NCBI GenBank assembly: GCA_001803395.1
Contig: MHBU01000031.1
Span: 198,632-262,631, forward strand
Reading direction: 5' to 3'
Length of the DNA: 64,000 nucleotides
Origin: Methylotenera sp. RIFCSPLOWO2_02_FULL_45_14
GTDB lineage: Bacteria; Pseudomonadota; Gammaproteobacteria; Burkholderiales; Methylophilaceae
The position numbers and the translations under genes were made by a program. Position 1 is the stretch's first letter. Each line of letters begins with the position of its first letter. Under the pieces are notes generated by a model. That model was not told the origin of the DNA and searched no databases. It saw only the letters and a list, made by a program, of their open reading frames with translations. Positions 27,316-37,242 of the stretch are shown here, piece by piece.

Positions 27316-27438
27316 GGATGAAAGTGTTAACAATGAAAGCGTTAGGATTAGGTAGTTTTGTGCAAATGCAGGTAATTGATGGTTGTAAACATCGTGGCTC
27401 ACATTGAGTTTAAATTTATTGCAATTGAAATATCTAGA

Positions 27439-28275
27439 TTAAGTTGTAAACAAACTTACTATGCCATCCAAGCCTACAAAATTCAGCGCATAATTGGCTT
27501 GTTGCTGCACGATGGGTTTGGCATGGTAAGCCACGCCCACTGCGGCGGCTGACATCATTTTAAGGTCATTTGCGCCATCGCCTATAGCAATGGTTTGGTC
27601 AGGCGTTAGGCCTAGATCATTACGTAGTTTTACTAGCGCTTGTGCTTTGCGGTCAGCATCTACGATGTCACCTAATATATGGCCGGTAAGTTTTCCATCA
27701 ATCACCTCAAAGCTGTTGGCAACTGCATAATCTAGCCCAAGTAGCGTTTGTACATGGTTGGCAAATAAAGTGAATCCGCCAGAAACTACCATGGTTTTAA
27801 TGTTGTTGGCTTTGCATGCGGCAATCCACTCACGTGCGCCAGGATTGAGTTTCAGCCGTTCATCAATAACGCGTTGTAGTGCGCTTTCATCCAGGCCTTT
27901 AAGTAAGGTTACGCGTTGTTTTAAGCTGGTTGCAAAGTCAATTTCACCGCGCATGGCACTTTCGGTAATGGCTGAAACCTGCGGTTTCAAGTTCATCATG
28001 TCGGCAATTTCATCAATACACTCAATGTTAATCAGCGTGGAATCCATGTCCATGACACAAAGGCCAAAGTTTTTAATATGTTGCTTATCATCTACGTAGG
28101 CGCAATCAATGTGCTGGTCTGCACAAAATTGTTGTACGGTAGGCAATGGTGACTGATTGGCTAAGTAGTAAGCATGCTGCGCAATTTGTACAAATTGAAC
28201 ACTGGTACTACATAGCTGATGAATGTGGGCTAAATGTGAAACGCTAATGGCTGAGCCTTGAACAACTAAACGCAT
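27439..28275 (-). CDS. serB: Phosphoserine phosphatase
   Basis: HAD-superfamily phosphatase (278 residues) catalysing the last step of serine synthesis. The nucleophile motif is MDMDST with D76 and D78; motif II is VVSGGF; motif III/IV is GDGANDLKMMSAA. The ~70 residues before the HAD core form the ACT-like N-terminal domain common in SerB. It is transcribed alone, divergent from sucC. Confidence 0.95.
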   Translation of the reverse strand: MRLVVQGSAISVSHLAHIHQLCSTSVQFVQIAQHAYYLANQSPLPTVQQFCADQHIDCAYVDDKQHIKNFGLCVMDMDSTLINIECIDEIADMMNLKPQVSAITESAMRGEIDFATSLKQRVTLLKGLDESALQRVIDERLKLNPGAREWIAACKANNIKTMVVSGGFTLFANHVQTLLGLDYAVANSFEVIDGKLTGHILGDIVDADRKAQALVKLRNDLGLTPDQTIAIGDGANDLKMMSAAAVGVAYHAKPIVQQQANYALNFVGLDGIVSLFTT

Positions 28276-28417
28276 AAATGAATAACTTTTGTTATAAAAA
28301 TTTAATTATACACTTGCACATAACCTTTATTTTAACTCACCGAATCACATTACTTTGCTAGCGCATTTGTCTGAATTGCGAGAAAATGTGCGTAACCTTT
28401 AATTAGAGCTATTTTTT

Positions 28418-29581
28418 ATGAATTTGCATGAATATCAAGCTAAAACGCTGTTACAAAAATACGGCATTCCTGTGCCGCGTGGGCAAGTGGTTGCAGTGGC
28501 TAAAGAGGCGGTGGCAGTGACTACTGAAATTAACAGTGACGCTTGGGTGGTAAAAGCCCAAGTGCATGCGGGTGGTCGTGGTAAAGCCGGTGGCGTTAAA
28601 CTGGTTAAATCGGCGACGGAAGCGCAAAATGTGGCGAGCGAATTATTGGGTAAAACATTGGTGACTTACCAAAATGCACCTGATGGTCAGCCTGTTAATC
28701 AAGTGCTGATTGAAGAAACGTTGCCAATTGCACGTGAGCTTTATCTTTCTATGCTGGTTGATAGAACTTTAGAACGGATTGTGGTGGTGGCATCCGTCGC
28801 AGGTGGTATGGATATTGAAGAAATCGCGCAAACCAGCCCTGAGAAAATCCTGCAAGAAGTATGTGACCCACTCAATGGTTTAGTAGATTTTCAGGCACGT
28901 AATTTAGCGTTTAAGTTAAATTTAATAGGTGATCAAGTGGGTGCTTTTGCCAAGTTACTTAAAGGCTTGTACCGCTTGTTCAAAGAAAATGATTTGGCAT
29001 TGCTGGAAATTAACCCGTTAGTGGTGACAACGGATGGCAAGCTATATGCGTTAGATTGCAAAATGAGCGTAGATGATAACGCCCTGTATCGCCAAAAAGC
29101 TTTGGCCGAGCAGCGTGATTGGAGTCAAGAAGATAGTAAAGAGGCGATTGCGCATCATGCGGGCTTAAATTACATTGCGTTAAACGGCAACATTGGTTGC
29201 ATGGTAAACGGCGCGGGGCTGGCAATGGCGACCATGGATTTAATTAAATTACACGGCGGCGCACCTGCTAATTTCTTGGATGTAGGCGGTGGTGCTACGG
29301 CTGAAACTGTAGCCAAAGCCTTTAAGATTATTTTGGCGGATAGTAATGTTAAGGCGATTTTAGTGAATATCTTTGGCGGCATCATGCGCTGCGACATCAT
29401 CGCGGAAGGCATTATTACCGCGGTGAAAGAAGTCGGTATGAAAATTCCTGTCATCGTGCGTTTAGAAGGTACCAATGTGGATTTAGGTAAAAAAATGTTA
29501 CAAACAAGCGGGCTCAATATTATTTCAGCGGATGGTTTGACTGATGCGGCACAACAAGCGGTGAAAGCGGTGGCAGTATGA
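28418..29581 (+). CDS. sucC: Succinyl-CoA synthetase beta subunit
   Basis: ADP-forming beta subunit of 387 residues, with an ATP-grasp domain at the N-terminus ([38 protein letters not shown]) and a CoA-ligase-type C-terminal domain ([17 protein letters not shown]). It pairs with sucD, which it overlaps by ATGA. It makes or uses succinyl-CoA in the TCA cycle; the neighbours do not include 2-oxoglutarate dehydrogenase. Confidence 0.96.
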   Translation: MNLHEYQAKTLLQKYGIPVPRGQVVAVAKEAVAVTTEINSDAWVVKAQVHAGGRGKAGGVKLVKSATEAQNVASELLGKTLVTYQNAPDGQPVNQVLIEETLPIARELYLSMLVDRTLERIVVVASVAGGMDIEEIAQTSPEKILQEVCDPLNGLVDFQARNLAFKLNLIGDQVGAFAKLLKGLYRLFKENDLALLEINPLVVTTDGKLYALDCKMSVDDNALYRQKALAEQRDWSQEDSKEAIAHHAGLNYIALNGNIGCMVNGAGLAMATMDLIKLHGGAPANFLDVGGGATAETVAKAFKIILADSNVKAILVNIFGGIMRCDIIAEGIITAVKEVGMKIPVIVRLEGTNVDLGKKMLQTSGLNIISADGLTDAAQQAVKAVAV

Positions 29582-30456
29582 GTATTTTAGTCAATAAAAA
29601 CACCAAAGTGCTTTGCCAAGGCTTTACCGGCAAGCAAGGTACATTTCATTCTGAGCAAGCGCTCGCTTATGGCACAAAAATGGTGGGCGGTGTTACGCCA
29701 GGCAAGGGTGGGCAGTTACACCTTAATTTGCCAGTATTTAACACCATGCGTGAAGCGGTGCACACTACGGGTGCAAATGCGAGCGTGATCTACGTACCAC
29801 CAGCGTTTGCGGCGGATTCAATTTTAGAAGCGTGCGACGCGGGTATTGAGCTGATTATATGTATCACTGAAGGCATTCCAGTGTTGGATATGCTCAATGT
29901 AAAAGCCGCTTTGAGGGCGACTGGCACTAGATTGATTGGACCCAATTGCCCAGGCGTGATTACACCTGATGAATGTAAAATTGGTATTATGCCGGGCAGT
30001 ATTCACTTGCGTGGTAAGGTAGGCGTGGTTTCGCGCTCTGGTACGCTTACTTATGAGGCTGTGCATCAAACTACCGCGTTGAAATTAGGCCAAAGCACCT
30101 GCGTGGGCATTGGTGGTGACCCGATTAAAGGCCTGAATTTTATTGAGTGTTTGCAAATGTTTGAAGCCGATGATGAAACTGAAGCCATTATTATGGTGGG
30201 CGAAATTGGCGGCTCAGATGAAGAAGCCGCAGCTGAGTTTATTAAAAGTAATGTGACTAAACCTGTAGCCGCCTACATTGCCGGGCAAACTGCGCCAGCA
30301 GGCAAGCGCATGGGGCATGCCGGGGCGATTATATCGGGCGGTAGCGGTAAAGCTGCAGATAAAATTCGCGCACTGGAGCTTGCGGGGGCAGTAGTGGCTA
30401 GTTCACCCGCAGGGCTGGGTGAAGCTGTGCTTGCGGCCATCAATAACAAAAAATAG
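29578..30456 (+). CDS. sucD: Succinyl-CoA synthetase alpha subunit
   Basis: A 292-residue alpha subunit with the CoA-binding domain ([20 protein letters not shown]) and the phospho-histidine in [12 protein letters not shown], which is phosphorylated during the reaction. Translation is coupled to sucC through a four-base overlap. The stop codon lies inside the first of three 16-bp tandem repeats. Confidence 0.97.
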   Translation: MSILVNKNTKVLCQGFTGKQGTFHSEQALAYGTKMVGGVTPGKGGQLHLNLPVFNTMREAVHTTGANASVIYVPPAFAADSILEACDAGIELIICITEGIPVLDMLNVKAALRATGTRLIGPNCPGVITPDECKIGIMPGSIHLRGKVGVVSRSGTLTYEAVHQTTALKLGQSTCVGIGGDPIKGLNFIECLQMFEADDETEAIIMVGEIGGSDEEAAAEFIKSNVTKPVAAYIAGQTAPAGKRMGHAGAIISGGSGKAADKIRALELAGAVVASSPAGLGEAVLAAINNKK

Positions 30457-30496
30457 CTATAACCAAAAATAGCTATAACCAAAAATAGCTATAACA
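30449..30496 (+). repeat. Three tandem 16-bp repeats across the sucD stop
   Basis: AAAAATAGCTATAACC is present at 30449-30464, 30465-30480 and 30481-30496 (the last with a terminal A), with a partial fourth. The first unit includes the sucD stop TAG, so further TAG triplets follow every 16 bases. Confidence 0.85.
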
Positions 30497-30546
30497 AAAA
30501 GTAGCCATTAAATTTTTACTAAGAAAGAGATTTTTTAATCAATCAC

Positions 30547-31500
30547 ATGTTTATTTTACTCAAACGTTTTATCGCCTTATTTTTAATGTCATTCATTGCA
30601 ATGCCGCAAGCAGTGGCTGTTGAAGATATTTCTTATCTACTTACAGCGGCTTCTAAAGGTAATTTAGCGATGGTGAACGCCATGCTGGATAGTGGTGCTA
30701 GCGCTAATACAAAAGATGAAGATGGCGTTACTGTGCTTATGTATGCAGCGCGTAAAGATAAAGCCGATGTAGCATCTGCGCTTATTAGCAAAGGTGCTGA
30801 TGTCAATGCCAAAGATAATAGTGGCTGGACTGCGCTTATGTATGCTGCCAAGAAAAACCACGTTGCTTCCGTTAAAGTGTTGTTAGAAAAGGGCGCTGAT
30901 TCTAAAGTTAGAGATAGTGCAGGTTGGAGCGCGTTTGGGTTGGCGGCGGTGGCAGGTTTTTCACAAACTGTTGAGCTGCTGGTGAAGCATGGTGCGGATG
31001 TAAATACAAAGAGTGATGATGGAAAAACTGTGTTGATGCACGCTGCTAAAAGTGGGGACATTGCCACTGTAACAGTGCTTGTAGATAACAAAGCAGACTT
31101 ACTCGCGCGTGATAAATTAGGTGCTACAGCCTTGATGATTGCCGCACGTGAAGGTCATGCCCCTGTGATAGATTTATTAATTCAGCGTGGCGCGGTAGTG
31201 AATCAAAAGGATTTTTCAAAATGGACAGCGCTGACCTGGGCGGTTAAAAAGTCACAACTAGAAGCGGCTAAAGCGTTAATTGCGGCGGGTGCTGATGTGA
31301 ATAATTTAGATTCTGAAGGCACGCCGTTATTGCATATTGCCGTGGATAAAGGCCAAACGGAGATGGTTAAGTTACTGCTTGAAAATAATGCAAAAGTGAA
31401 AGCCAAAGACCAATACGGTTTAACTGCTTTGGTGTATGCGCTTAAAGGCCAGCATACGGAGATTATTAAGCTGATTAAAGATGCTGGTGGTAGTTACTAA
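30547..31500 (+). CDS. Exported ankyrin-repeat protein
   Basis: A 317-residue protein with a signal peptide (about residues 1-25, ending QAVAVEDIS) and roughly nine consecutive 33-residue ankyrin repeats, e.g. DGVTVLMYAARKDKADVASAL, SGWTALMYAAKKNHVASVKVLL, DGKTVLMHAAKSGDIATVTVL and GATALMIAAREGHAPVIDLL. It is nearly all repeats, so it is a protein-binding scaffold, probably periplasmic. It is a larger relative of the ankyrin protein at 12944. Partner unknown. Confidence 0.85.
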   Translation: MFILLKRFIALFLMSFIAMPQAVAVEDISYLLTAASKGNLAMVNAMLDSGASANTKDEDGVTVLMYAARKDKADVASALISKGADVNAKDNSGWTALMYAAKKNHVASVKVLLEKGADSKVRDSAGWSAFGLAAVAGFSQTVELLVKHGADVNTKSDDGKTVLMHAAKSGDIATVTVLVDNKADLLARDKLGATALMIAAREGHAPVIDLLIQRGAVVNQKDFSKWTALTWAVKKSQLEAAKALIAAGADVNNLDSEGTPLLHIAVDKGQTEMVKLLLENNAKVKAKDQYGLTALVYALKGQHTEIIKLIKDAGGSY

Positions 31501-31563
31501 ACTTGCTTTTTAGTTTTCAATGCGCATTAGTTTTTAACTACATAAAAGAATAACGTTCACTTA

Positions 31564-33168
31564 ATGAAAATCGCAATCGCGCAAATCAATTGTATCGTCG
31601 GTGATATAGCAGGAAACGCAAAAAAAATCATCGAGAGTGCGGTGCAGGCAAGCGCGCAGGGTGCTACCTTAGTGGTAACGCCTGAGCTTTCATTATGTGG
31701 TTATCCGCCAGAAGATTTGCTATTACGCCCGGATTTTTTGGCTGCATGTGCTAGTGCTTTAAATAGTATCGGTGCCCAGTTAAAGGGTGTTACTGTCATT
31801 GTGGGGCATCCGCATCAAGTTGGGGATGAGTGCTATAACGCGGCCTCTGTTTTGCAAGATGGTAAGGTGATGGCGACCTATCACAAACATGTTCTACCAA
31901 ACTATGGCGTATTTGATGAAAAGCGATACTTTGCTGCCGGGTGCGATGCGTTAGTGTTCGAGCATCAGGGTGTTAATGTAGGCGTGCTGATCTGCGCGGA
32001 TGTATGGGAGTCATCGCCTGCATTGATAGCAAAATCTTCTGGTGCGGAGTTGCTGATTGCGTTGAACGCCTCACCTTTTCATATGGAAAAGCAATCGACG
32101 CGATTGAAACAATTACGCCAACGTGTAACAGAAACACAGCTGCCTATTATTTACACCAATTTAGTGGGTGGGCAGGATGAGTTGGTGTTTGACGGTGCAT
32201 CGTTTGTATTAAATGCCAGAGGAGAGTTAACGCATGAGTTGCCTGCGTTTGAATCTGCCTTAGCGTATGTTGAATTTGAGCATGGTAAGCCAGTGCTCGG
32301 CAACATTGCTAAACCTTTGACCATTGAAGCTTCAGTTTATAGCGCATTAAAACTAGGACTTGCAGATTACGTGCACAAAAATGGCTTTCCTGGTGTGGTG
32401 TTGGGTATGTCTGGTGGCATAGACTCTGCTTTAACGCTGGCAATTGCAGTAGATGCCCTTGGCGCAGAAAACGTGCATGCCGTGATGATGCCCTCCGAAT
32501 TTACCGCGGATATGAGCGTGAATGACGCACGTGAAATGGCGAATATATTGGGTGTAAAGTATAGCGAAATTGCGATTAAATCGTTATTTGACGGCTATTT
32601 AACTGCACTTGCGCCACAATTTGATGATTTAGCATTTGATGCCACTGAAGAAAATTTACAGGCACGTATTCGCGGTATGCTGCTGATGGCAATATCCAAC
32701 AAATTTGGCAGCATTGTCGTAACAACGGGTAATAAGAGCGAAATGGCGGTAGGTTACTGTACATTGTACGGTGATATGGCGGGCGGCTTTGCTTTATTAA
32801 AAGATGTACCTAAAACCTTTGTATATCAGCTATCAAATTACCGCAATACGTTATCAAGAGTGATTCCGGAACGCATCATTACACGACCGCCATCAGCCGA
32901 GTTACGCGCAAATCAGCTAGATCAGGATAGTTTGCCACCGTATGATGTGTTAGACGGCATTATTGAAGCCTATGTTGAAGATGACCTTAGTCATGCCGAT
33001 ATTATTGCTCAGGGCTACTTGGCGCATGATGTGAATCGTGTAATCACGATGATTGACAGAAACGAATATAAACGCCGCCAATCACCTGTAGGCGTGCGTA
33101 TTACGCACAAAGGTTTCGGTAGAGATAGGCGTTACCCTATTACCGTCAGGCTCACCAATTACAATTAG
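31564..33168 (+). CDS. nadE: Glutamine-dependent NAD+ synthetase
   Basis: A 534-residue two-domain enzyme that amidates deamido-NAD using ammonia from glutamine. The N-terminal nitrilase-type glutaminase has the catalytic triad E41, K108 and C144 (ICADVWE). The C-terminal synthetase has the ATP pyrophosphatase motif SGGIDS at 283-288 and TGNKSEMAVGYCTLYGDMAGG. The PII gene follows 98 bases later, an arrangement seen in other betaproteobacteria. Confidence 0.96.
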   Translation: MKIAIAQINCIVGDIAGNAKKIIESAVQASAQGATLVVTPELSLCGYPPEDLLLRPDFLAACASALNSIGAQLKGVTVIVGHPHQVGDECYNAASVLQDGKVMATYHKHVLPNYGVFDEKRYFAAGCDALVFEHQGVNVGVLICADVWESSPALIAKSSGAELLIALNASPFHMEKQSTRLKQLRQRVTETQLPIIYTNLVGGQDELVFDGASFVLNARGELTHELPAFESALAYVEFEHGKPVLGNIAKPLTIEASVYSALKLGLADYVHKNGFPGVVLGMSGGIDSALTLAIAVDALGAENVHAVMMPSEFTADMSVNDAREMANILGVKYSEIAIKSLFDGYLTALAPQFDDLAFDATEENLQARIRGMLLMAISNKFGSIVVTTGNKSEMAVGYCTLYGDMAGGFALLKDVPKTFVYQLSNYRNTLSRVIPERIITRPPSAELRANQLDQDSLPPYDVLDGIIEAYVEDDLSHADIIAQGYLAHDVNRVITMIDRNEYKRRQSPVGVRITHKGFGRDRRYPITVRLTNYN

Positions 33169-33253
33169 ACTGATGGTTGCAAGTAAAAAAAGATTAAACT
33201 AACTTATCGCATCAATCTTACCAATCCAACAATTTTATTAAAACGTATTTTAG

Positions 33254-33604
<351 letters not shown>

Positions 33605-33722
33605 TTTTTGATGTGAATTAGCAGCTATCCCCGTCATACTAGTCACCCTTCGCCCAGACTCAGGGAGCGGCTGGTATGCCGATATTTGTGGGATTAGCTA
33701 TTGCCACGTAATGCATGCGTCT

Positions 33723-35513
33723 TTAAAATCCAAGTGCGCGCGCGCTTTGATAAAACACAAAACTCACAATCCAAGCTAGACCTAGCGACCAAGCAATCGA
33801 TAGCCACATGAATGCAGTGCTTTTAGATTCATTCTTAAGTGTTGCAATGGTCGAAAGACAAGGTGTGTAAATTAAGGTAAATAGCATAAAGCTCATTGCC
33901 TGTACCCAATCAATTTGGGTTGCCATTTGCGCCATCAGGGCATCACCTTGCAAACCGTAAATCACCGCCAACGCGCCGACCACGATTTCTTTTGCCACAA
34001 ACCCAAAGATCAACGCAACGGCAAGCTCACGATTAATGCCTATGGGGTCTAATATCGGGGCAAACAACGTGCCAATTTGACCAGCGTAAGTGCCAACGCT
34101 TGCAGGCGCTACATTGCTGGGGAAGTTAGTCATAAACCAAACCAGCACGACGCCGATGATAATAAATTTGCTGGCGCGGACTAAAAAGTGCTTTACTTCA
34201 TGCCAGCCACGTAATGCGATTTGCCGTGGAGTGGGGAAGCGGTAAGGCGGCAATTCTAATATAAATGGTTCTGAGTTTTTGTATTGACCTTGAAACAGCA
34301 ACGCCGTAATAAACATGGTTAAAAAGCTTATGGCATACAGTGCAAACAGTATGATGGGCGCCTGCTGTGCAGTAAATAATGCCGCTATCATAAAAATAAA
34401 TACTTGTAAGCGAGCCGAGCATAGTGAGAACGGAATAACCAACATGGTAAGTAAGCGCATGGGGCGCGAGCGCATAACGCGCGTTCCCATGAGTGCGGGC
34501 ACGTTACAACCAAAGCCCATCAGCATCATTACAAAGCCGCGACCATCTAAGCCCATTTTTGCCATGAGTGCATCCATGAGAAAAGCCGCACGTGATAAAT
34601 AGCCGCTATCTTCAACCATGGCCATCACTAAAAAAAACAGCACAATGATTGGTACAAATGCCGCTACAGTGGCTACGCCATTGTAAACGCCGTCTAACAT
34701 TAAACCACTTAGCCATGCTGGGCTAGAGGAAAATACTGCGTCTAAAATCCCTGTGCGCAATAAGTTAAAAGCCCAGGCAAGGCCATCTTGCAGGGGCTTG
34801 CCGACAGTAAAGATAAATTGAAATAATGCATACATCGCGATAAAAAACAATGGCAGGCCGAACCATTTGTGTAGCAAGACTTGATCAATTTTGTCGGTTG
34901 TATTGTCTGAAAGTGTAACGGGAATATGCACATGACGTTGAATCAAGGTTTCCATTTCCCGTTCAATTTGATTGTCTTCCTTTAATAGTTGACTAATCGT
35001 TTGTGGGCTGGTGGATTTTTGATTTTGATTGATTATTTGTGTGGCAGCTTGCAGTGCCTTTGGTAAACCATCGCCGTATTTGGCACTGATTTGTATCACA
35101 GGCATGTGCAATGCCTTCTCAAAGTTTTCGGTGTCTATGGTGATACCAGCTTGCTTGGCTTCATCTGTCATATTCAAAGCAAGCACAGAGGGTAGATTTA
35201 GTTTTTTTATTTGCAGTGCTAAAGAAAGCTGACGGTCAATTTGCGAACTGTTGAGCAAGATAATGACCAAATCTACCGAATTGTTAGCTAAAAAATGCCG
35301 CACGACTTGTTCGTCGTCAGAGAAGCCATGCAGATCATAAATGCCGGGTAGATCAATGAGTTCAGCAATGTGGCCGCCGATGAGTATTTTAGCGCTCATT
35401 AAATCGACGGTGATACCAGGCCAGTTACCCACTCTAGCGGATGCGCCGCTGATGCGGTTAAACAGCGTAGATTTACCAGTGTTGGGCATGCCTAATAATG
35501 CGATGCGCTTCAT
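33723..35513 (-). CDS. feoB: Ferrous iron transport protein B
   Basis: A 596-residue FeoB, the inner-membrane Fe2+ transporter with an N-terminal G-protein domain. G1 is GMPNTGKST, G3 is DLPGIYDL and G4 NMTD; the membrane part contains the two Gate regions (e.g. MMLMGFGCNVPALMGTRVMRSRPMRLL and GFVAKEIVVGALAVIYG). It is shorter than the E. coli protein (773), lacking much of the C-terminal extension, as in many betaproteobacteria. Its Shine-Dalgarno (GAGGTG) sits inside the right-hand terminal repeat of a 197-bp inserted element. Confidence 0.95.
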   Translation of the reverse strand: MKRIALLGMPNTGKSTLFNRISGASARVGNWPGITVDLMSAKILIGGHIAELIDLPGIYDLHGFSDDEQVVRHFLANNSVDLVIILLNSSQIDRQLSLALQIKKLNLPSVLALNMTDEAKQAGITIDTENFEKALHMPVIQISAKYGDGLPKALQAATQIINQNQKSTSPQTISQLLKEDNQIEREMETLIQRHVHIPVTLSDNTTDKIDQVLLHKWFGLPLFFIAMYALFQFIFTVGKPLQDGLAWAFNLLRTGILDAVFSSSPAWLSGLMLDGVYNGVATVAAFVPIIVLFFLVMAMVEDSGYLSRAAFLMDALMAKMGLDGRGFVMMLMGFGCNVPALMGTRVMRSRPMRLLTMLVIPFSLCSARLQVFIFMIAALFTAQQAPIILFALYAISFLTMFITALLFQGQYKNSEPFILELPPYRFPTPRQIALRGWHEVKHFLVRASKFIIIGVVLVWFMTNFPSNVAPASVGTYAGQIGTLFAPILDPIGINRELAVALIFGFVAKEIVVGALAVIYGLQGDALMAQMATQIDWVQAMSFMLFTLIYTPCLSTIATLKNESKSTAFMWLSIAWSLGLAWIVSFVFYQSARALGF

Positions 35514-35710
35514 AAGGGCACCTCTAATAATTCAACTTCCGTCACCATACGTCGTTACTCACAAAAAATTACTCCTTATCAGGAAAAACTGATAAGCGCC
35601 ACTAAGCCAGCTTCGATGGCAAGTGTTGCTAATATATCAAACATATACCGCGTCATATTTTTTGTTCGCGCCTGTCTGGTATAAAAATTTTAATTATTAG
35701 AGGTGCCCTT
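35514..35710. mobile_element. 197-bp MITE-like element between feoA and feoB
   Basis: Perfect 19-bp terminal inverted repeats, AAGGGCACCTCTAATAATT at 35514-35532 and its complement at 35692-35710. If the element proper begins AGGGCACC, it is flanked by TA on both sides, the target duplication of IS630/Tc1-like and IS427-group elements. No transposase is encoded. Inside are a perfect hairpin CTTATCAG (35575-35582) / CTGATAAG (35589-35596) and one copy of a repeat also found near 63.7-63.9 kb. Confidence 0.7.
35584..35632. repeat. CTGATAAGC/CACTAAGCCAG hairpin repeat, copy 1
   Basis: A ~49-bp unit AAAAACTGATAAGC...CACTAAGCCAG...TGGCAAGTGTTGCTAA. The inner part folds as CAC-TAA-GCCA with TGGC-AA-GTG. 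Two further copies, in inverted orientation, lie at 63718-63763 and 63831-63879. Confidence 0.75.
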
Positions 35711-35723
35711 AAGTTACAAATAT

Positions 35724-35951
35724 TTAAGTTGGGTTAACACGAATGCGCGCGGCATCGGTAATACGCAAGATAATATCAGTGGTGCCTAAACGCACATGCA
35801 GTGGACCATTGAAATTGGCACGGCGGATGATGCTAAGCGGCTTGCCCACACGAAAACCCAATGCAGATAGACGATGAAATAGTGACTCTTCAGCCTCTAT
35901 GGCAGAGATCACTGCATATTGACCAGTTTCTAATTGTGATAAAAATTGCAT
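35724..35951 (-). CDS. feoA: Ferrous iron transport protein A
   Basis: A 75-residue SH3-like cytosolic partner of FeoB. Family features are MQFLSQLETGQYAVISAIEAEESLFHRLSALGFRVG-type N-terminal half and GPLHVRLGTTDIILRITDAARIRV at the end. It is read first, behind a Fur box, and feoB follows after the 197-bp inserted element. Confidence 0.9.
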   Translation of the reverse strand: MQFLSQLETGQYAVISAIEAEESLFHRLSALGFRVGKPLSIIRRANFNGPLHVRLGTTDIILRITDAARIRVNPT

Positions 35952-35982
35952 ACCAGTTCAAGCGTACATTATTTTTTTAAAT

Positions 35983-36001
35983 GATAATAGTTCTTATTAT
36001 C
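35983..36001 (-). promoter_or_regulatory. Fur box of feoA
   Basis: GATAATAGTTCTTATTATC matches the 19-bp Fur consensus at 13 positions, with intact GATAAT and ATTATC ends. It lies about 32 bases upstream of the feoA start, consistent with iron repression of feoAB. Confidence 0.75.
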
Positions 36002-36078
36002 GCATATTTTTTATTGTAGTGCGTGTCAGTAAGAAGCTATTTGGATAACTGTAGATTTTAGGGTAAGTAAGGTAAACA

Positions 36079-36107
36079 AAAAGGGGCTCAGATTTAGAGC
36101 CCCTTTT
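36079..36107 (-). terminator. Terminator after the parvulin gene
   Basis: AAAAGGGGCTC (36079-36089) pairs perfectly over 11 bp with GAGCCCCTTTT (36097-36107). It lies just downstream of the minus-strand peptidylprolyl isomerase gene and could also stop feo read-through in the other direction. Confidence 0.85.
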
Positions 36108-36122
36108 AAATAAACCAACTTT

Positions 36123-36911
36123 TTATTTTGCGATGTCTATTTTAGCTTTGCCACGTAAATCAGCCATGAGTTTTTCTAAGTTACGTTGTTGCAGGTTTTT
36201 TTGCAAGCCGTCTTTTACTTTGTCGTAAGCCAGGGGTTGAGCAGCGCGCGTGTCAATCAGCTTAATTACATGCCAGCCAAATTGAGTTTGTACTGGGCTG
36301 GTTGAAGTTGCACCTTTTTGCAGGTTGGCAACAACATCGCTGAATGGTTTAACCATGGTAGCTGGTGAGAACCAGCCAAGATCGCCGCCTTTTTCTTTTG
36401 AGCCTGGATCTAATGATTTTTCTTTAGCTATTTTTGCAAAATCGCCGCCTTTGCCCAGTTGAGCAATGATGTCTTTGGCTTCAGTTTCAGTTTTAACTAA
36501 AATATGGCGCGCGCTGTATTCTTTTTCACCATAGGCTTTTTTGTATTGTTCATAAGCAGCTTTAGTGTCTGCATCTGAGATAGGGTTTTTCTTGACGTAA
36601 TCTTGTAAAAATGTATTGGTTAGCAACTTGCGACGGCCAAGCTCTTCACGCGCGATGTAATCTGGTTGTTTATCAAGCCCGAGTTTTTGTGCTTCTTGAT
36701 ATATAAGTTCAGAGCTGACTAATTCATTGATAATGGCGTCTTTAATATTCGCATCAACTTTTTGACCGTTGGCGACTGCGTCTTTGGCAATTAAATCATA
36801 AACAGATTGTTTGATTTGTTTGCCGTTAACGGTAGCGACAGCATCTGCCGCAAAAGCTGATGGTGCTAGAGAAAGAATGGCTACTGCGATTAAAGTTTGG
36901 GTGAATTTCAT
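36123..36911 (-). CDS. Periplasmic parvulin-type peptidyl-prolyl isomerase
   Basis: A 262-residue PpiC/SurA-type chaperone. The signal peptide ends AFAADA; a SurA-N-like helical region follows (NGKQIKQSVYDLIAKDAV; INELVSSELIYQEAQKLGLD). The parvulin domain runs from about 130 to 225, with YSARHILVKTETEAK, GGDFAKIAKEKSLDPGSKEKGGDLGWFSP and TQFGWHVIKLID. It acts in the periplasm on outer-membrane protein folding. It is the last gene of yciB-yciI-bolA-ppi, separated by a 63-base gap. Confidence 0.9.
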   Translation of the reverse strand: MKFTQTLIAVAILSLAPSAFAADAVATVNGKQIKQSVYDLIAKDAVANGQKVDANIKDAIINELVSSELIYQEAQKLGLDKQPDYIAREELGRRKLLTNTFLQDYVKKNPISDADTKAAYEQYKKAYGEKEYSARHILVKTETEAKDIIAQLGKGGDFAKIAKEKSLDPGSKEKGGDLGWFSPATMVKPFSDVVANLQKGATSTSPVQTQFGWHVIKLIDTRAAQPLAYDKVKDGLQKNLQQRNLEKLMADLRGKAKIDIAK

Positions 36912-36974
36912 GCAAAAGTCCTCAAAGTTGAAATTTGGTTTGGTTAATGTAAGAGTAAAAGGTTGAATAGAATG

Positions 36975-37235
36975 TTAAACCTCATCCGCTGCAATGGCTT
37001 CAATGCTAAGAGCATGTATTTTGTGCGGCATGAGATCAGTTAGGGTTTGATAAATAAGGCGATGGCGCATTATCTGTGATTTCCCACAGAAATGCGAGCT
37101 GGTAATTTTGAGCATAAAGTGAGCACCCCCACCATTGCCTTTATGTCCTGCGTGTAAGGCACTTTCATCTATCAGATTCAGCGTTGTAGGCTCTAGAATC
37201 TGTAAGCGTTCGGTAATTTCATCAGTTAAAGTCAT
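36975..37235 (-). CDS. bolA: BolA family protein
   Basis: An 86-residue BolA-like protein with the fold helix (TDEITERLQILEPTTLNLIDES), the variable loop HKGNGGGAHFML and the FCGKSQIMRHRLIYQTL helix. BolA proteins work with monothiol glutaredoxins in iron-sulfur or iron handling and can bind DNA. It lies 7 bases after yciI and is the third gene of the set yciB-yciI-bolA. Confidence 0.9.
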   Translation of the reverse strand: MTLTDEITERLQILEPTTLNLIDESALHAGHKGNGGGAHFMLKITSSHFCGKSQIMRHRLIYQTLTDLMPHKIHALSIEAIAADEV

Positions 37236-37242
37236 CTGTATC

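Noticed and set aside
27247..27438. Branched-chain attenuator leader before ilvI
   Set aside because: No short ORF rich in Ile, Leu or Val codons with alternative stems was found in this stretch.
30449..30496. Possible CRISPR-like array after sucD
   Set aside because: Units are directly tandem with no spacers; simple repeat expansion.
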